DNA of 64,000 bases from Magnolia sinica (taxonomy: Eukaryota > Streptophyta > Magnoliopsida > Magnoliales > Magnoliaceae). The stretch's first letter is position 1. Every line of letters starts with the position of its first letter. A program made the position numbers and the translations under genes. Below the pieces are notes generated by a model, which was given only the letters and a program-made list of their open reading frames with translations, did not search any database and was not told the DNA's origin. This document shows positions 1-12,700 of the stretch, in pieces. The DNA is taken from assembly GCF_029962835.1 (NCBI RefSeq), contig NC_080588.1, positions 68,292,501-68,356,500 on the forward strand, in the 5' to 3' direction.

Positions 1-184
1 AACTTTTTTAGAGAAAGAACAGGGAAAGAGAACCCTGCTACCAATTTTTTGTTGTTGTTTGATTTCTTACTGTTGTGAATTCCTATGGAATAACTCCTAA
101 TAAAATCCTACCATACAATCTTCTGCTTTACGGCTGTTTTACTTTGAGAGCAACTTCATACCATAATGGTTGGGTTTCTTGCAG

Positions 185-3100
185 ATGGGTTTCCAGTTTG
201 CAGGTAAAGCTATGTACACTGCAGTTTGGGTTGCTGCGTTTTCATTATTCATGGAGTTGTTGGGTTTCTCTACTCAGAAATGGGTCACTGCTGGAGGTCT
301 TGGAACAGTGTTGCTGACCCTTGCTGGTCGCGAGGTGCATCTGGGTGTCCTGAACTTATTCACCTTTGGGTTAACTGCAACCATTTTTAAAAAAAATAAA
401 ATAAAATTTTATCACGATTTTATATCAATATGCCTTAGGAAAATTATACATTTTTCATTGTTTTAGTCCTTTTTTAACTGGGTTTATTTATTTCTGGGAA
501 GGTTGATAATACTGTTCGACTTCTGCAGATATTCACAAATTTCCTCTCAAGCGTAATGATCCATGCAACAAGGCCGTTTATTGTGAATGAATGGATTCAA
601 ACTAAGATTGAAGGGTATGAAGTTTCTGGTACTGTCGAGGTTGGTATTGAGTTGATGTTTAAGGATACCTTTTTTCTTTCACTGATGTTACCTCTCTATG
701 TTTGCGTGTGCGCGTGTGCATGTGTGTCCTTTGGATGAGTACAAGGCATGGTATATCACAATTATTTTAGTTGTAGTAAGCCAGAACAACCTTTTGTTTA
801 CCCTGCTCTATAAAGTGTCAAATTTTAATTGGTATTTTCGTGCCATTTCAGCATGTAGGATGGTGGTCACCAACAATCATTAGAGGAGAAGATCGTGAGG
901 CAGTTCACATTCCAAACCACAAGTTCACAATGAATGTTGTGAGGAATCTCAGTCAAAAGACTCATTGGCGTATCAAAACACACCTTGCCATCAGCCACTT
1001 GGATGTCAATAAGATCAATGTGAGGAACAACCTGGCCGAATCTACTCAATGAATATTTGTGTGGCTAATCTGAAGAGGGACATAGAGTTATATATACTAC
1101 CTCAAACTATAATAATGGTTTTGGCAATCCGTTCCCTTTGTGTAGACTATCGTGGCAGACATGCGCAAGGTCTTGGCAAAGAATCCACAAGTAGAGCAGC
1201 AAAAGTTGCACAGAAGAGTATTTCTGGACAATATTAATCCAGAAAATCAGGCACTGTTGGTAAGTAATTGTCTGTTGACATCTCTCTCAGCATTTATTCT
1301 TGGGGCATCACAATTTTACCTGGAGATATCCAGTTGCATTTTTACTGTTTCTCTGCCTGTGGGCATGTTCTCCATTAACCTGGCTTATTCGTAAACATGG
1401 GTAGAATAAATTCAATCTTGAGCAATCCTTGACCAAAATGTCGATTCAGACTGGGTCTTGGAAGTTTGCTGTGAAAGGAAATGATATTAAAGCAAAACTC
1501 TGCTTCCTGAAAATTAAGATGATGGAGAATATCAGGGGCATTCTCAAAACTATGTGAATTTTGTTACTTGCAAAATTGAATATGAGTGGTTGTTTAAGTA
1601 GGTTTATTGGGTCCACCCCTGAACTACCAGATGAAGTATCTGCTCTGCCATTTTCCAAGTTGTGACTACCTCAACAACAACAACACTTGCCTTTGTGCTG
1701 CTACTGAATCTGGGTAGTTTCCTTGGGCAGGTGGTGATCCTTTTCTTTTGGTCTGCGTAAATGCTAGAAGATCTGTCATAATGTCCATTTCTGTGATCAT
1801 ATATGAGCAGGTGCTAATACCTATTATGTTGCTTGTGTAAAATTACAGATTCTGGTATCCTGCTTTGTGAAGACGTCCCATTTTGAGGAGTACCTTTGTG
1901 TCAAGGTAAGAGGATTTCACTTGTCATCTAAAACAACTGAAAAAAAAAAAGAAGCAATGGATTGCTAGATGTCTTTACAGAATTTATGCATGTTATCATT
2001 CTAAAATAATCACCACCACCATCATCTAAGCCTTATACCAACTAATTTGGGCTGGCTACACAAATCCCCTTCCGCTATTCTTCTGTTTGAGTCAAGGTCA
2101 TCAAAACTTTTCTTACTACCTGCACCCACATCCTTTGGGCCTTTGCCTGCCCTTTTAGAGCCTTGAGCTTGAACCCACTCCTAACTCAGTGAAATTCTTG
2201 GTCTCCGTTGCACATGGCCAAATCATCTAAGTCTACTTTCCCTCATCTTATTACATATCAGTGCTACTTCTAGGTTCCCGGGAATGCGTTCGTTTCTAAT
2301 TCTATCCTTGCTCTTTTTCTTTTTTCTTTTTCTGAAGATTAAGAAGAAAATTTTCTATCCTATCCTTTCTCTTCTTGCCGCTCATCCATCTCAACATCCT
2401 CATTTCAGCCATAATCATCCTAAGAACATGTTATTCCTTGACTGCCCAACACTTTGTCCCAAAACGTGTGCTGGTCTCATGGCTATCTTATAAAATCTCC
2501 CTTTGTGTTAGATCGGTATGTGATGACCATATAAAATTCCAGAGTTATCTCCACTTCAGCTACCTAACTCCAATTCTACGAGCAACATCCTTCTAAATCT
2601 ATCTAATCTCACAGATTATCAACCCAAGAATTAGAAATTTGTCATTTTGGGGTACTTGGTCAACAATCTTAACTGATTTCTTGTTTCCACTCTTGTTGTT
2701 ACTTGTTACTAAAATTGCTCCCATATTTAGTCTGAATGGTTTAAAAACCTTTAGGGTCCATTTGGCATGCATTGTAGAGCCATGTAGTTAGAGTCATCTG
2801 GATATGGTTATTTTATGACGATTACCCTTGTGATGACAATGGATATCTGGTGTTTGGCAACGACACTGACTATTAGTATAAACATATGATGGATAGCACT
2901 TTATGGTGTTTGGATGACACAACTTGGCATGTCATATAGTGTGGGCTTGGATCACAGAACCATGTACCCCACTTATCCTATGGTTAGCTGTGATCAATGG
3001 CTATTTGGACAAGATTCAATACAAGGACCATGACTCTATATGTTATGGGTGAGTTGTTACAGTCTAGCCTAAGTGGCAACAAATGCAGAACCTTTGCCTA

Positions 3101-6100
3101 AAGAGGCTGGTTCTTCTACAAGCCCTTTCTAAAATAGGCTTATTTTACTGGTTATTCATTTGTGTGTAAAAAGTTATTCACCTGCACATCTGCATGTTCA
3201 GTTATTCACCTGTTTGTGCAACATTGCCTGTGTATGTCCCACTGTGTTTTATCATATGTGCGCCATCCAAAATGTGCATCAAGTGAGTGGCACACTGATG
3301 ATGGGATATTCAGGCCTATACAATCATTAGGTGGGCCACACCATTTCCAAAAATGCTAAGTTCACGCTGTGTGGCCTCCTGACCTCTGTATGAGAGGCTG
3401 ATTTTGTCTCCTTCATTCTGGTGACTTAACCCCTGATTAACATGTTTGATGAAATATGTATGACGGTGGCCCCACCAAAAAAGCCTATGGCCGGCATCCA
3501 ATCCCAATCCCCATTGTTCCATGTGGTGTGGCCCATGTGAGTTGTGATCGAGCTGATTTTTAGTCTTAGGGCCTAAGATCAAGGATAGAACCTGATAGAC
3601 AGAGTGGATTTTACATATGGTGGCCCCACTGACTTCGGTTTTTTACCCATAAAACAGGTGTCGTGGAGGATCTAGTCCATTCCATAGAAAGAGGATTCCA
3701 GCCCATGTTTTTATCTAATACAGGCTCCTCTACTATGTTTAGAAAAGGCTTATTCTACAATGCGGTGAGGGGACCATCATGATGTGTGCTTGACATTCGA
3801 TCCGTTCATCATGTGTGTGGTGCCATTTTCTCCTTTGACCTCAAAACTCAGGCGCATCCAAAACTCAGGTAGGCCACAATGTAAAATCATGCCTCAAACT
3901 CTAAAAACACATGGTGCGGCCCACCTGAGTTTTGGAATGCCTAATATTTGGGGTGTCCTTCCATCCTGGTAGTGCCTTTATTCGTAATGAACAAGATGGC
4001 ATGTACACCCTGATCCATAGCTCAAGTGGTAGACTGAGTGAAGGATACCTCGTTTCAACACCGAGGTCTTGGTATCGACTCCCTAGTGGGGGTGGCTAAC
4101 AGTGTAGTGTGAACTGACAGTGGGGTGTACTAACAAGCTATATATATATATATATATATATAAACACGATGGCATATAGAAAACAGTGGGCCCCATACAA
4201 AATCCAGGAGTTTTTAATGGTGGACGTCCACATCTCAAATGTCCCCTGTAGTGTGACTAAACTCTTTTTTAGATTGGGCTGATTTTTGGGACATGGGGTA
4301 ACATTGAAAGGGTGCACTTAGATGTGGTCCCTACATCAGGTTGGGCCTCACATAACATGGTTGTATGATAAGCTGAGTTTACAAATGTTGTGGAGGTTCT
4401 ACCTCTTCTCTCTCTTATCAAAAGAGTCATATACCAAGTTTTTCCCGGAACCCAGCTATGCCGAATGCGAGAATTAAAGGGTGTCAAATAAAGTTATTTT
4501 GATAACGGTGCTATGCGGTTTCTTGGCACACCAAACACAAACTATCGTAGTAGTGTTATTTTTACCCTGATATCACTATGACGCATGCCAAACAGGCCTT
4601 TTCATTTTAAAGCATACTAAACATAGTTCTAGCTTCGTGTTCACAGGCCTTGTCTTGCCAATCACAACTAGGTTTCAGGATTCATGGGAAAAAGCTATGG
4701 CCTATGTTTGATACTGGTTGCCAACTTGACACAACCCCCTTTATCCGGGCTTGGGACGGGCAATGAGAGCAAAACCCCCGATGACAACAACAACAACAAT
4801 ATGTTGTTGTTATGTTGCATGTAACATTTTTGCAATCTTCTCACCCACAAGGGTCCATTTGGACACTCCCTCAAAAAAAAAAAAAAAAGTGTTTTCAGAA
4901 AAGGTGGCTGTGGGCCTTCTTTTCGGTTGACTTGGCAATTGGTTTTTGCTGAGTGGGCATTTTTGTGCCTACTTTGTCAATGGGAGAGGAGATGGGGGTT
5001 TCCAAAATGCATCCAAACATGCAACAGCAACATCTGTTTGGATCATAGGTGGTGAAATTCCACCAGCGTGAGTGTCTGGGGGTGTGTGTGCGTGTTAAAA
5101 AAAAAAAAACTTCTGTTTGGATCAAAATGGCATTTACGCCTCAAACACTCTTTTGGAGGGTGTGGCCAAACGGGCCACCACTTGTCCCTTGACAAACTGT
5201 ATAAAGAACACTCAGCCTTCCCTACCTGTCTGCAGGAGTCAAATATTGTTTTCCTCATTAATCGTTTCTATTGATATGTTTTTGTAGAGTACTACTAGCA
5301 ATTATGACAAACATCTCACTAGTACTTGTTTTCCTCACTAATTGTTTCTATTGATACGTTTTTTGTAGAGCATACCACCAATTATATTGACAACCATCTA
5401 GAAATCGTCTCTATATTTTGTGGTTTAAAACCAAAATACGTATCGGGTATTTGGAATGAACGGTATGATGAGGCATATGTATGCATCGTAGCATCTTAAA
5501 AATTCTAGCTAATGTTGGTGATTCCTAATGCATATTGGACAGTAAATATCAATCGGAGTCATCCGATACATGCTTCAGTACTGACAATTTAAACCTTTTT
5601 GGTATATAAATACTATGTGCTTATAGCCTTAGTGACAAATCTTGTTCTCAGTAATTTCTCAGCTTGTTTTCTTAAGAGATTTTCAGATTGAGGGTTATCT
5701 CCAAAGAATCTTGCTGCAAACAAATTATTTTAAAAAATTATTATTATCAATAATAATTAAAAATTTTAAATACATGCGGATAATGAATTATTTAAGAAAT
5801 GAAACTATTTTGCATTAAAATTGCAACATAATCAAAAACCTTGAAACTTCCGAGTTTTGAAAATCTCATGATATTATCATGGTATTATCATTTTGTGAGT
5901 TTTTTTTTTTTGGGGTGAAAATAATGCGAGATTTTCAATATCTCTGGCCATATTTGTCACATGGCTTTCAACCATCAGCATTAAATTCTTAATTATAAGG
6001 TAAAATGATTTTCAAAGAAACAGCATTCCTTGGCATCGTGGTGATGTTTAAACTCCAAGGTCCTAAAAGCATATAGGTGCTTGGTTTTTGGTTTTGGTTT

Positions 6101-7168
6101 TTTACTTTTTTGATAGATAATACTGTCCGTGGCCCACTTGTTTAAATTCCTAGGTCCTAACCTGCACGGTTGAAGTTTCCTTTTGCTAGCTTGGTGGCTA
6201 ATGTTGTTGATGTGAAAGTCATGTGTTAGAGGCTCAAAATCTAGGATAGCCAAACCTGAACTTATCGCATACTATCAGAATTGTTGGGTAATCCACTTTT
6301 AGAGTCTCACTGAGTCATTTGTTTCCTAAAGCAGGAAAAAACTCCAATTTCACTAAATTTGTTTCCATCTAAAAAACAGGAAGCCATTTTTCTGGATCTC
6401 CTAAGAGTTATCAGCCATCACCGAGCTCGACTTGCCACTCCCATCCGCACTGTCCAGAAGATATATGGTGATGCCGATGTGGAAAATATCCCTTTCTCAG
6501 AGACCATTTTTACTCGTGCTGGATCAGCCACTGACCGCCCGTTTCTGCTGATTGAGCCCCCCTCTAGAATCAATGGCGATGATAAAGCAAAAGCCCGTTC
6601 CGTGCGTGCTAGTGAAGAACAGGATGCAAAGGCAGCAGTAGCATCCAACTCCAAGGTGTCTAGTCCAGCATCCGACAGCTCAGCCTCAAATGGTCCTGAT
6701 ATTAAGCCATCCAAGAAAACGAATTCTGGAGATGCTCGCACAAAGAGCAGCAAGGTTGATGCCATTCCAACAACTGTCACGGCTTCAACCCCATCGCCGA
6801 AGTCACAGCTTGATGGGCTGGACTCAACGGGACTAAATTCCAAGGACACTGCACCACAGACTGATGGTGTTTCTCTGGGTGCCTCGCATCCAAATCTCGG
6901 AAACGAGAGATTGCCAGCCACACCGCCTCCAGTAGCCCGGCCCACCTTAGAAGAAAACATTGTTCTTGGTGTTGCACTAGAGGGTTCGAAGCGGACCCTG
7001 CCAATTGAGGAAGGAATGGCTCCCTCTCTGACTGCAGCAGAGACGAAGGAACGGGCGGCCTTCCGAAATACAAATGGACCTTCACCTGCTGGAAAAGATA
7101 AGAAAGATGATCAGGTTCCAGCAGTTCCTGGGGCTGCAGTGGGTGATCAACGGAACCAAGAAAGGTGA
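185..7168 (+). CDS. MSL2: MscS-like mechanosensitive channel, plastid MSL2/MSL3 type (3' six exons; 5' end outside window)
   Basis: Exons are 185-334, 529-639, 852-1019, 1146-1259, 1849-1905 and 6380-7168. All have GT-AG borders and every intron is phase 0, giving 462 visible codons. Exons 1-2 encode the last membrane helices and the glycine/alanine-rich pore helix ([14 protein letters not shown] then [17 protein letters not shown]), the MscS TM3 equivalent. Exon 3 carries the MscS beta domain ([26 protein letters not shown]). Exons 4-5 finish the soluble domain. The last exon begins [20 protein letters not shown], runs through a low-complexity Ser/Ala/Lys tail, and ends with the conserved block [20 protein letters not shown]. 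Known family role: channels of the plastid inner envelope that relieve osmotic stress and affect plastid division. MSL2 and MSL3 cannot be separated here. The N-terminal third, including the transit peptide, lies before the window. Intron 4 (1260-1848) shows nothing recognisable; intron 5 is 4.5 kb of repeats. Confidence 0.95.
2009..2640 (-). mobile_element. RTE-clade LINE, 3'-terminal fragment
   Basis: Read on the minus strand, the segment encodes degenerate RTE ORF C-terminus pieces ([26 protein letters not shown], the last two separated by a TGA). It then passes into the tail motif AGTTGGTATAAGGCTTAG and an ATGATGGTGGTGGTG repeat, the usual RTE 3' end. A pyrimidine-rich stretch near 2305-2345 interrupts it. 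There are several stops and no full domain, so it is a dead 5'-truncated copy. Similar tails occur at 38033-38160, 42232-42271, 61111-61203 and 62740-62833. Confidence 0.75.
2753..4600. mobile_element. 1.85-kb non-autonomous TIR element in MSL intron 5
   Basis: The ends are inverted repeats: the left begins AGGGTCCATTTGGCATGCAT, and the right, read in reverse, begins AAGGCCTGTTTGGCATGCGT. No transposase reading frame is present. The interior includes foldback-type sequence with GTGGGCCACACC cores (about 3290-3590) and a SINE (4009-4165), so it has taken later insertions. No clear target duplication was found. The TTTGGCA termini suggest a hAT-like MITE group, by inference only. Confidence 0.6.
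4009..4165 (+). mobile_element. tRNA-derived SINE with (TA)n tail
   Basis: Pol III promoter boxes are visible: A box TAGCTCAAGTGG at 4018-4029 and B box GGTATCGACTCC at 4071-4082. The B box lies about 40 bp after the A box. The body ends in a pure (TA)12 run at 4139-4162. It does not fold as a working tRNA and lacks an acceptor stem, so a tRNA-related SINE is the best reading. Confidence 0.65.
4851..5176. mobile_element. Small MITE with GGGTCCATTTGG-type ends
   Basis: The left end reads GGGTCCATTTGGACACTCCC. The right end in reverse reads GGCCCGTTTGGCCACACCC. The 326-bp interior is non-coding with two A/T homopolymer runs. The ends resemble those of the 2753-4600 element, so the two probably share a transposase source. 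Confidence 0.6.
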
Positions 7169-8267
7169 TCAACACATGTTATATCTTGCATTGTTTGGTG
7201 TGTAATTATGGTGTTTGGGGTGAAAATGAAGGACATGGGGTGTAAATGTTCGATTCAATCATCAGTTGATATAAATAATCAGTAAATGGGTCATATTTCT
7301 ATTCAATTAAAGCCTTAGTGATACAGATCTGGCTTCAATTGCATTTCCTGTAAAACTCGTTGAAAAAAAAAATAATAGTGACAAGGTGCAAATGATAATT
7401 CCATGAGAAATTTTTGTCTTTCTGGTGTTTGAGTGGAAGCAAAATGATCCGTGTGTTTTCTGGCTGGGCAATTGAGGGGAAAAGGTCTTAACGTTCTTTG
7501 GGCCAGTTTAGGAGAAAACGTCCACTGAGGCAGATGGACCCCATGTTTTTTAGTTTATTCATGGGCAGTGGTCATAATTGAGGGGAGATGCAGCAGCTCT
7601 CAGTCCTCGGAACCTTATTTTCATCATCAAGGTAACTGCAATTCCTGAGCAGATGCAAAACAGCAACCAAAGCTCATGTGTGCTTGTAGGTCCACATAAG
7701 CAAGGGTGCATTTGGATTTGACTAAAATATCCCCAGCATGCTTAGGTGGGATCCATTGCTTTGTGGGCCAATAGTATGTAGGCTTGTCTGTCTGTGCTTC
7801 ACATGTTTAGATTGAAGAACTTAAAGGAAGCCGGAGGGGCACTTAAGAGGTTTATGAGAAACATCTGGGCATCCTTATTGGGTCCTTCAATGGTGGAGAT
7901 TGTAAGAATGCCATCATGTGGGCATCATCTTAGGCATCCGTACAACGTACAATGAGCACTATTGATTCATGCATCGACTAAAGTTGAGACCGAGTAGGCA
8001 TCCACAAAGGGCTTCCTTTTTAATATAAGCTACTGATGCTCAGGACACCCTTGGGAAGAACTAGTCGTTGAGATCATCCATTTTCCAATGGAGACTCAAT
8101 CAAATGGCTGGTGATTTTTTTATCTTTTATTTTTTTTCCAGGTTCTCATAGTGTATGTGTCAAAATTTTAAAAGAAAAGGTGCAAGTAGAAACTATGTAG
8201 TTGTGTTATTCATGTATTCTTGTGGAGCATTATACGTTTTTCAGGTTAACATGCATGTATGTTAACC

Positions 8268-8317
8268 CTTTTGGACTAAAAGGGCGCTTCTCTTGTTGCC
8301 CTAAACTTCACTTTTTG

Positions 8318-8355
<38 letters not shown>

Positions 8356-8386
8356 AACAAGAGAAGCGTTGTGTTAGTCCAAAAAG
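8268..8386. repeat. Imperfect inverted repeat with a (GA)n loop
   Basis: The arm at 8268-8298 pairs with the arm at 8355-8386 over about 31 bases with few mismatches; GCTTCTCTTGTTG faces CAACAAGAGAAGC. The loop contains a (GA)n run at 8322-8353. Both arms contain TTGGACTAA / TTAGTCCAA. It could be a small foldback transposon or a short hairpin transcript unit. Confidence 0.7.
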
Positions 8387-9104
8387 AATAACACATGGGC
8401 ATGCATGCGCGTGCGCGCACACACGCACGCACACTCGTACATGAACATATTAACTTGAGAGCAAAAGCCATAAGATTACATGTGGTCCTGGCTTTTCTTG
8501 AATTAGTATTAGGTTTTTAACATTTGGTACCAGAGCTAGCACCATGTTTACAATGTGGAAATCGCTATTTGGACAAAGGCTAGAACAAGCACTGCCCATA
8601 ACAAGGTGAAAATGGCTACCAGGACATGCACCAAAGTGAGTGCTGCCACATTAGAGACACCAAAAGGTGGAAATGACTACCTGGACATGCGCGAGAGTGC
8701 TGCCTTCATGGGTCGCTGCAAACCTTGGCCAGAGGAAACCTACAACTTTTGATGCATTGGTTAGGTTCTTAACCCGTGAGCAGTGTAAAACCGAATTGAA
8801 TCGTGAACAGTTTAAAAGGATTCTACAAATATTAGTGATGTTTCTTCGTGTCCATCTCGCAAGTAATGAAATCACAATTTGGGGCCAAGATCCTTGCTAT
8901 GAATGCCAAGGAATAGCAATACACGTCTTCCATTTTATTACGCAACTGCAATCCAAATTGCTAATTGCAATCCGATTGGATGACACATCCCACGGACCTG
9001 TTGGGCCAAACAAAAAGTCAAGCAATAGTATGTCACTTTCTCTCGCTGGACAAACCCTGGCCCATTCTACTTGACTGTCAGCTGGACAAGTTTTCTTCAA
9101 ATGC

Positions 9105-9330
9105 ATGGTATAATATAATGGCCGTTGTGAGGCCATAATGGCCGTTATGTGGAAGTAATGGTGGCAATTGTTACATGTTAAGGAGTCGTAATGGCCTGTT
9201 ATGCTCCCCGTAGAGGCCATTACAGTCCATTACAGGGCTGATACAAGTTTTTTGGTTTTCCAATTAAAAAAAAGATAGAGACATCTCGTAAAGGTAATGT
9301 TGGTGGCTGTTACAGCCATCATTACTGCAA
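9105..9330. mobile_element. MITE-like repeat rich in AATGGCCGTTA
   Basis: The segment contains inverted copies of AATGGCCGTTATG and GTAACAGGCCATTA-like words at both ends and in the middle, with no coding potential. The pattern resembles plant hAT-type MITEs. No target duplication was resolved. Confidence 0.5.
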
Positions 9331-9674
9331 GGGAATACCTTGATCAAATGAGTATGAAAAGGTATCCTGCGAAAGACGACATCTCAATCTTCCTACACAT
9401 CCAGCAGAGAATTGCAGTCCACCATCGTAGCTCCGATGGTGGGGAAATGAATTTATGGGGTTGATGAGTTGTTGAAAACACATTTCTTTCTTTCATGGAA
9501 CAGCCATGACCTCAGCTGCTGAAGCCCACTTCCCTGTCAAACAAGCTAGACATATTCATTCCAATACTCCGGTGTTACAATGCATACCTGAAGGCCTCTT
9601 TGCACCAACAGCAGAGATGTGGGGCATAAACAACAAGTTTATACCCATATAGAAGTACATCGAAATTGGAATAC

Positions 9675-9680
9675 TTTATT
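9675..9680 (-). promoter_or_regulatory. Candidate poly(A) signal of the GT106 gene
   Basis: The plus-strand TTTATT reads AATAAA on the coding strand, about 109 nt after the stop codon at 9789. Position and motif suit a plant near-upstream element. No transcript was seen. Confidence 0.4.
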
Positions 9681-9788
9681 ATGCGCAGCTTAAAGCAATA
9701 AAGGGTAGCGAATCATATTACACAGCACACCACAAGCGCGCGCGCACACACATACAAGCAAACCTTAAAAAGTACAACATCTAGACAC

Positions 9789-12700
9789 TTAATGTGCAAC
9801 CTGGCACATGCAATCGGGTGCAGGATATGTATAGATGGATTGTTTTGCCTTCCTCACTCTCATCTGCCCTTGCCTGTTCTTGTGCCCCTCTCGAACTGCC
9901 TGCTGAAACTCAGACCACCCCATGCTCTTATTCAGAAATAGCTGACCCAACAATGCCATGTTTGGCCTTATTGTCTTTAGGTTCTCATACGTTCGGTGAC
10001 CCACCTGATAGCACCCAACATCCTTAATCAGAATCTCCATTCCAAATAGAGAGTGTTTGGGGCCCACACCATGGCCAGCAAGATTGTTGATCTGGAGTAT
10101 GCCCAAGAATTTCCCCGACTGGAAGATCCAAGCCAGGCCAAACATCTAAGGTTTAGGATCTTCCAACAGGGAGACTTACAGCGCACACACCCCTCCACAG
10201 AAGGGCCACAAGATCGACAATCTAGATGATCACCAAACTGTGGGCCCCACATTTATGGAATCAACAGCAAACAATACATCTGCTGATGCACAGTTCCCCT
10301 ATCATTCATTGCCAACAGCAGCATACAGCTGAAATGAGGTAACAGGATATTACCAGTGCATTGTGCATGTTGCCAGGAGACGCAGATATGAACACGTCGC
10401 TGTGCATGCTCACATAGTAATCAACCGCAGCTAACAGGGAAGCCTTCCCTTCGATCTTTTCCCGTTCCTCCGCGGAAGAAAGGCTCTTCTTGTCTTCCAT
10501 TAACGGGAACAGGTGGCGCAGCATCGAAATCCTCGCCTCCCCACCGTAGACCTTGCAAAACAAGAACCCTTTGGAACTTCAATCTCTGAAGTACAAATGT
10601 TGAAAGTCGAATATTGGGGAAAGAAGAAATAGTGTAAACCTTGTGGGAAGCAAGATAGAGGCGGGTGTTGTTGTCGAAGCCTAAAGCAGCCAGCAGCAAC
10701 CCAATCTCTTCCGGGGTCAATGGGCAACGCCCCTGACTTCTCAACTCCTCATCGGTGAACTGAGAGTTCAAGACCCTCCCTTGCCAAAGAACTTGGCGGT
10801 ACTTTGCCAGAGCCAGTTTTTCGGCTTTACCACCACCAAAATCACATGCCGAATGAGCAGCCATATCCTGTGGATTTATCAGGTTTAGGAATGAAAACAC
10901 ATTAGGATGATTGCTCACATGTAAAATAAAAAATAACATATCAACAGGCTAGACGAATCTCCTAAATACTTGAACTATGAACCATCAGAATTTACCCATG
11001 AGTTTGGACAAATCATATATTTATGCATCAGGATATGAATTACATCATGATGCAACCACTCTATGCAGGTGGAGACCATGGTTTGCTGATCCATACAGTT
11101 GACATGCTGGACCTCATTGTGGATGGGTAGGACCCAAGAATCTCACAGAATGGAAGATCCTAGCCCTCCCATGAGTGGTCTACAAATACAGTTCAGATTT
11201 TTAAAAAAAAAATAATCTCTGCAGTGAATCAGAAAAGGCAAAAGGTTGGATGATTAGATAGCTAGGATCCTGTAATCTGGAAGATTTTTGGGGAATCCCC
11301 TATCTACAGTGGGGCCCATCACATCAACTTTCCAGATCACTGATGGGGCCATTTTGTACGAAATGGGCTCATCCAAACTTCATGTAGCTATGCACAAGAA
11401 ATCAGGACCAAATCATTCCTATTCACACCGACAAGAACCTTCAGCAAGGACTAAAAGAAATCAGTGTTACCTTATCGAATCGAAGGTGTAACACAACAAA
11501 TTTTCCATTAGCCGGTTTGATGCTTTCATTTGTTGCCTCCAGTGGGTACTCATTGGCTGCACCTTTGCTAGATGGGTACCTCAGGCGTCTGACGAGGGAT
11601 TCACCCAAGGCATTGATATGAGGGACAAAAGTCAATGCTTGAAAGTTGACTTTGCATCGTAGACGTTGAATATCCATTGGCATGTTGTCAAAAGCCAGAC
11701 GATGAGAAAAAGGGGCAATAGCAGCAATCCCATAACTGGACAAAAGACGAGTCACCAAGCACCATCAAACAAGATGAGAAAATATTGGAAACAATGGTAC
11801 TGATTTATTCAAAGAATGGGTTAGCAACGACAAAATCAGTAAGCCATGTCATAGAAGATAATATCAGATACAGTGGTACTGGTTTATTCAAACAACGGGC
11901 CAGCAGTGATTACCAATGAAGGCATTTTGACATTCAGATATGTATCTTTTAATGCGGGGGCAATTTCACACTGGGCTCGAGTGGGGTGGCCTGTGGGATG
12001 CAGGGGCACACTTGGGGTGGGTGGCCCACATAACCCATGGATTTGTGGCCCACGTGGAGGGTTCGGCTGAGGACCTAACCCATGGACTTCGGGCCTGGGC
12101 TATGAGATAAAGGGATTAATTGGCCGTGCTCTATCAGTTCAAGTTCTTAGAGCAGGTGGTTAATTGTCCTGCATCATCTTTCTTTTTCTTTTTCTTTTTT
12201 TTTTGAAGATATAGATACACATTCGGAGATATATCTATACACCAACGAAAAGCTCATATAATATAATATTAATTTTGAAGAATTTATTGTCATTGTCATT
12301 ATTATCTTTTTTTCTTTTTTTTTTTTGAAGATTTCATTGTCATTATTATTACCATTTGAATAGGAAGATGATGTTATTATTAATAGAACATGGTATTATT
12401 ATTATTATTATCTCTTAAAAAAATGATATTATTATTACTAAGGACTATCTGTAGTTCAAATGAAATCCCCACTGGAAGTAAAAGCATTTCCCATTTTGTA
12501 ATTTAGGTGGTTCAACCCTCTTGGGCAGGTCCACTGTATGGGTACACAAGGACCAGACCAATTGACAGCCCTAATCCTTTTGGCTTCTTAATCCCATCAA
12601 GAAGATTATTTGGTTCCACATCCAAATGCTACATTAGATTGAATGATAAATCACTACAATGAAACTTAGTGCAGTTTATCAGCAGTTCAGCACCTTCTTT

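Larger units (their letters stand above)
1906..6379 (+). other. Large repeat-filled intron 5 of the MSL gene
   Basis: This 4,474-bp intron lies between the 57-nt exon 5 and the long final exon. It is a mosaic of an RTE-type LINE fragment (2009-2640), a large terminal-inverted-repeat element (2753-4600) carrying a SINE, and a small MITE (4851-5176). The last 1.2 kb (5180-6379) is AT-rich. It includes a short segment bounded by TTTAAAACC-like ends (about 5421-5600) and no coding signal. Confidence 0.85.
7169..9788. other. Intergenic region between convergent genes
   Basis: The 3' ends of the MSL gene (plus) and the GT106 gene (minus) face each other across 2.6 kb. The first 200 bp are probably MSL 3' UTR. 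Recognisable items are a GA-repeat hairpin (8268-8386), alternating purine-pyrimidine tracts (about 8403-8440 and 9735-9755), a primer-site-like string (8525-8536) and a GGCCGTTA-rich MITE (9105-9330). No supported gene is present. Confidence 0.7.

Noticed and set aside
4018-4090. A functional tRNA gene
   Set aside because: A and B boxes exist, but no acceptor stem or anticodon arm folds, and it runs into a (TA)n tail; SINE is better.
6418-6960. 180-aa minus-strand reading opposite the last MSL exon
   Set aside because: The plus strand carries conserved MSL sequence with correct splicing; the minus reading is a codon-bias shadow.
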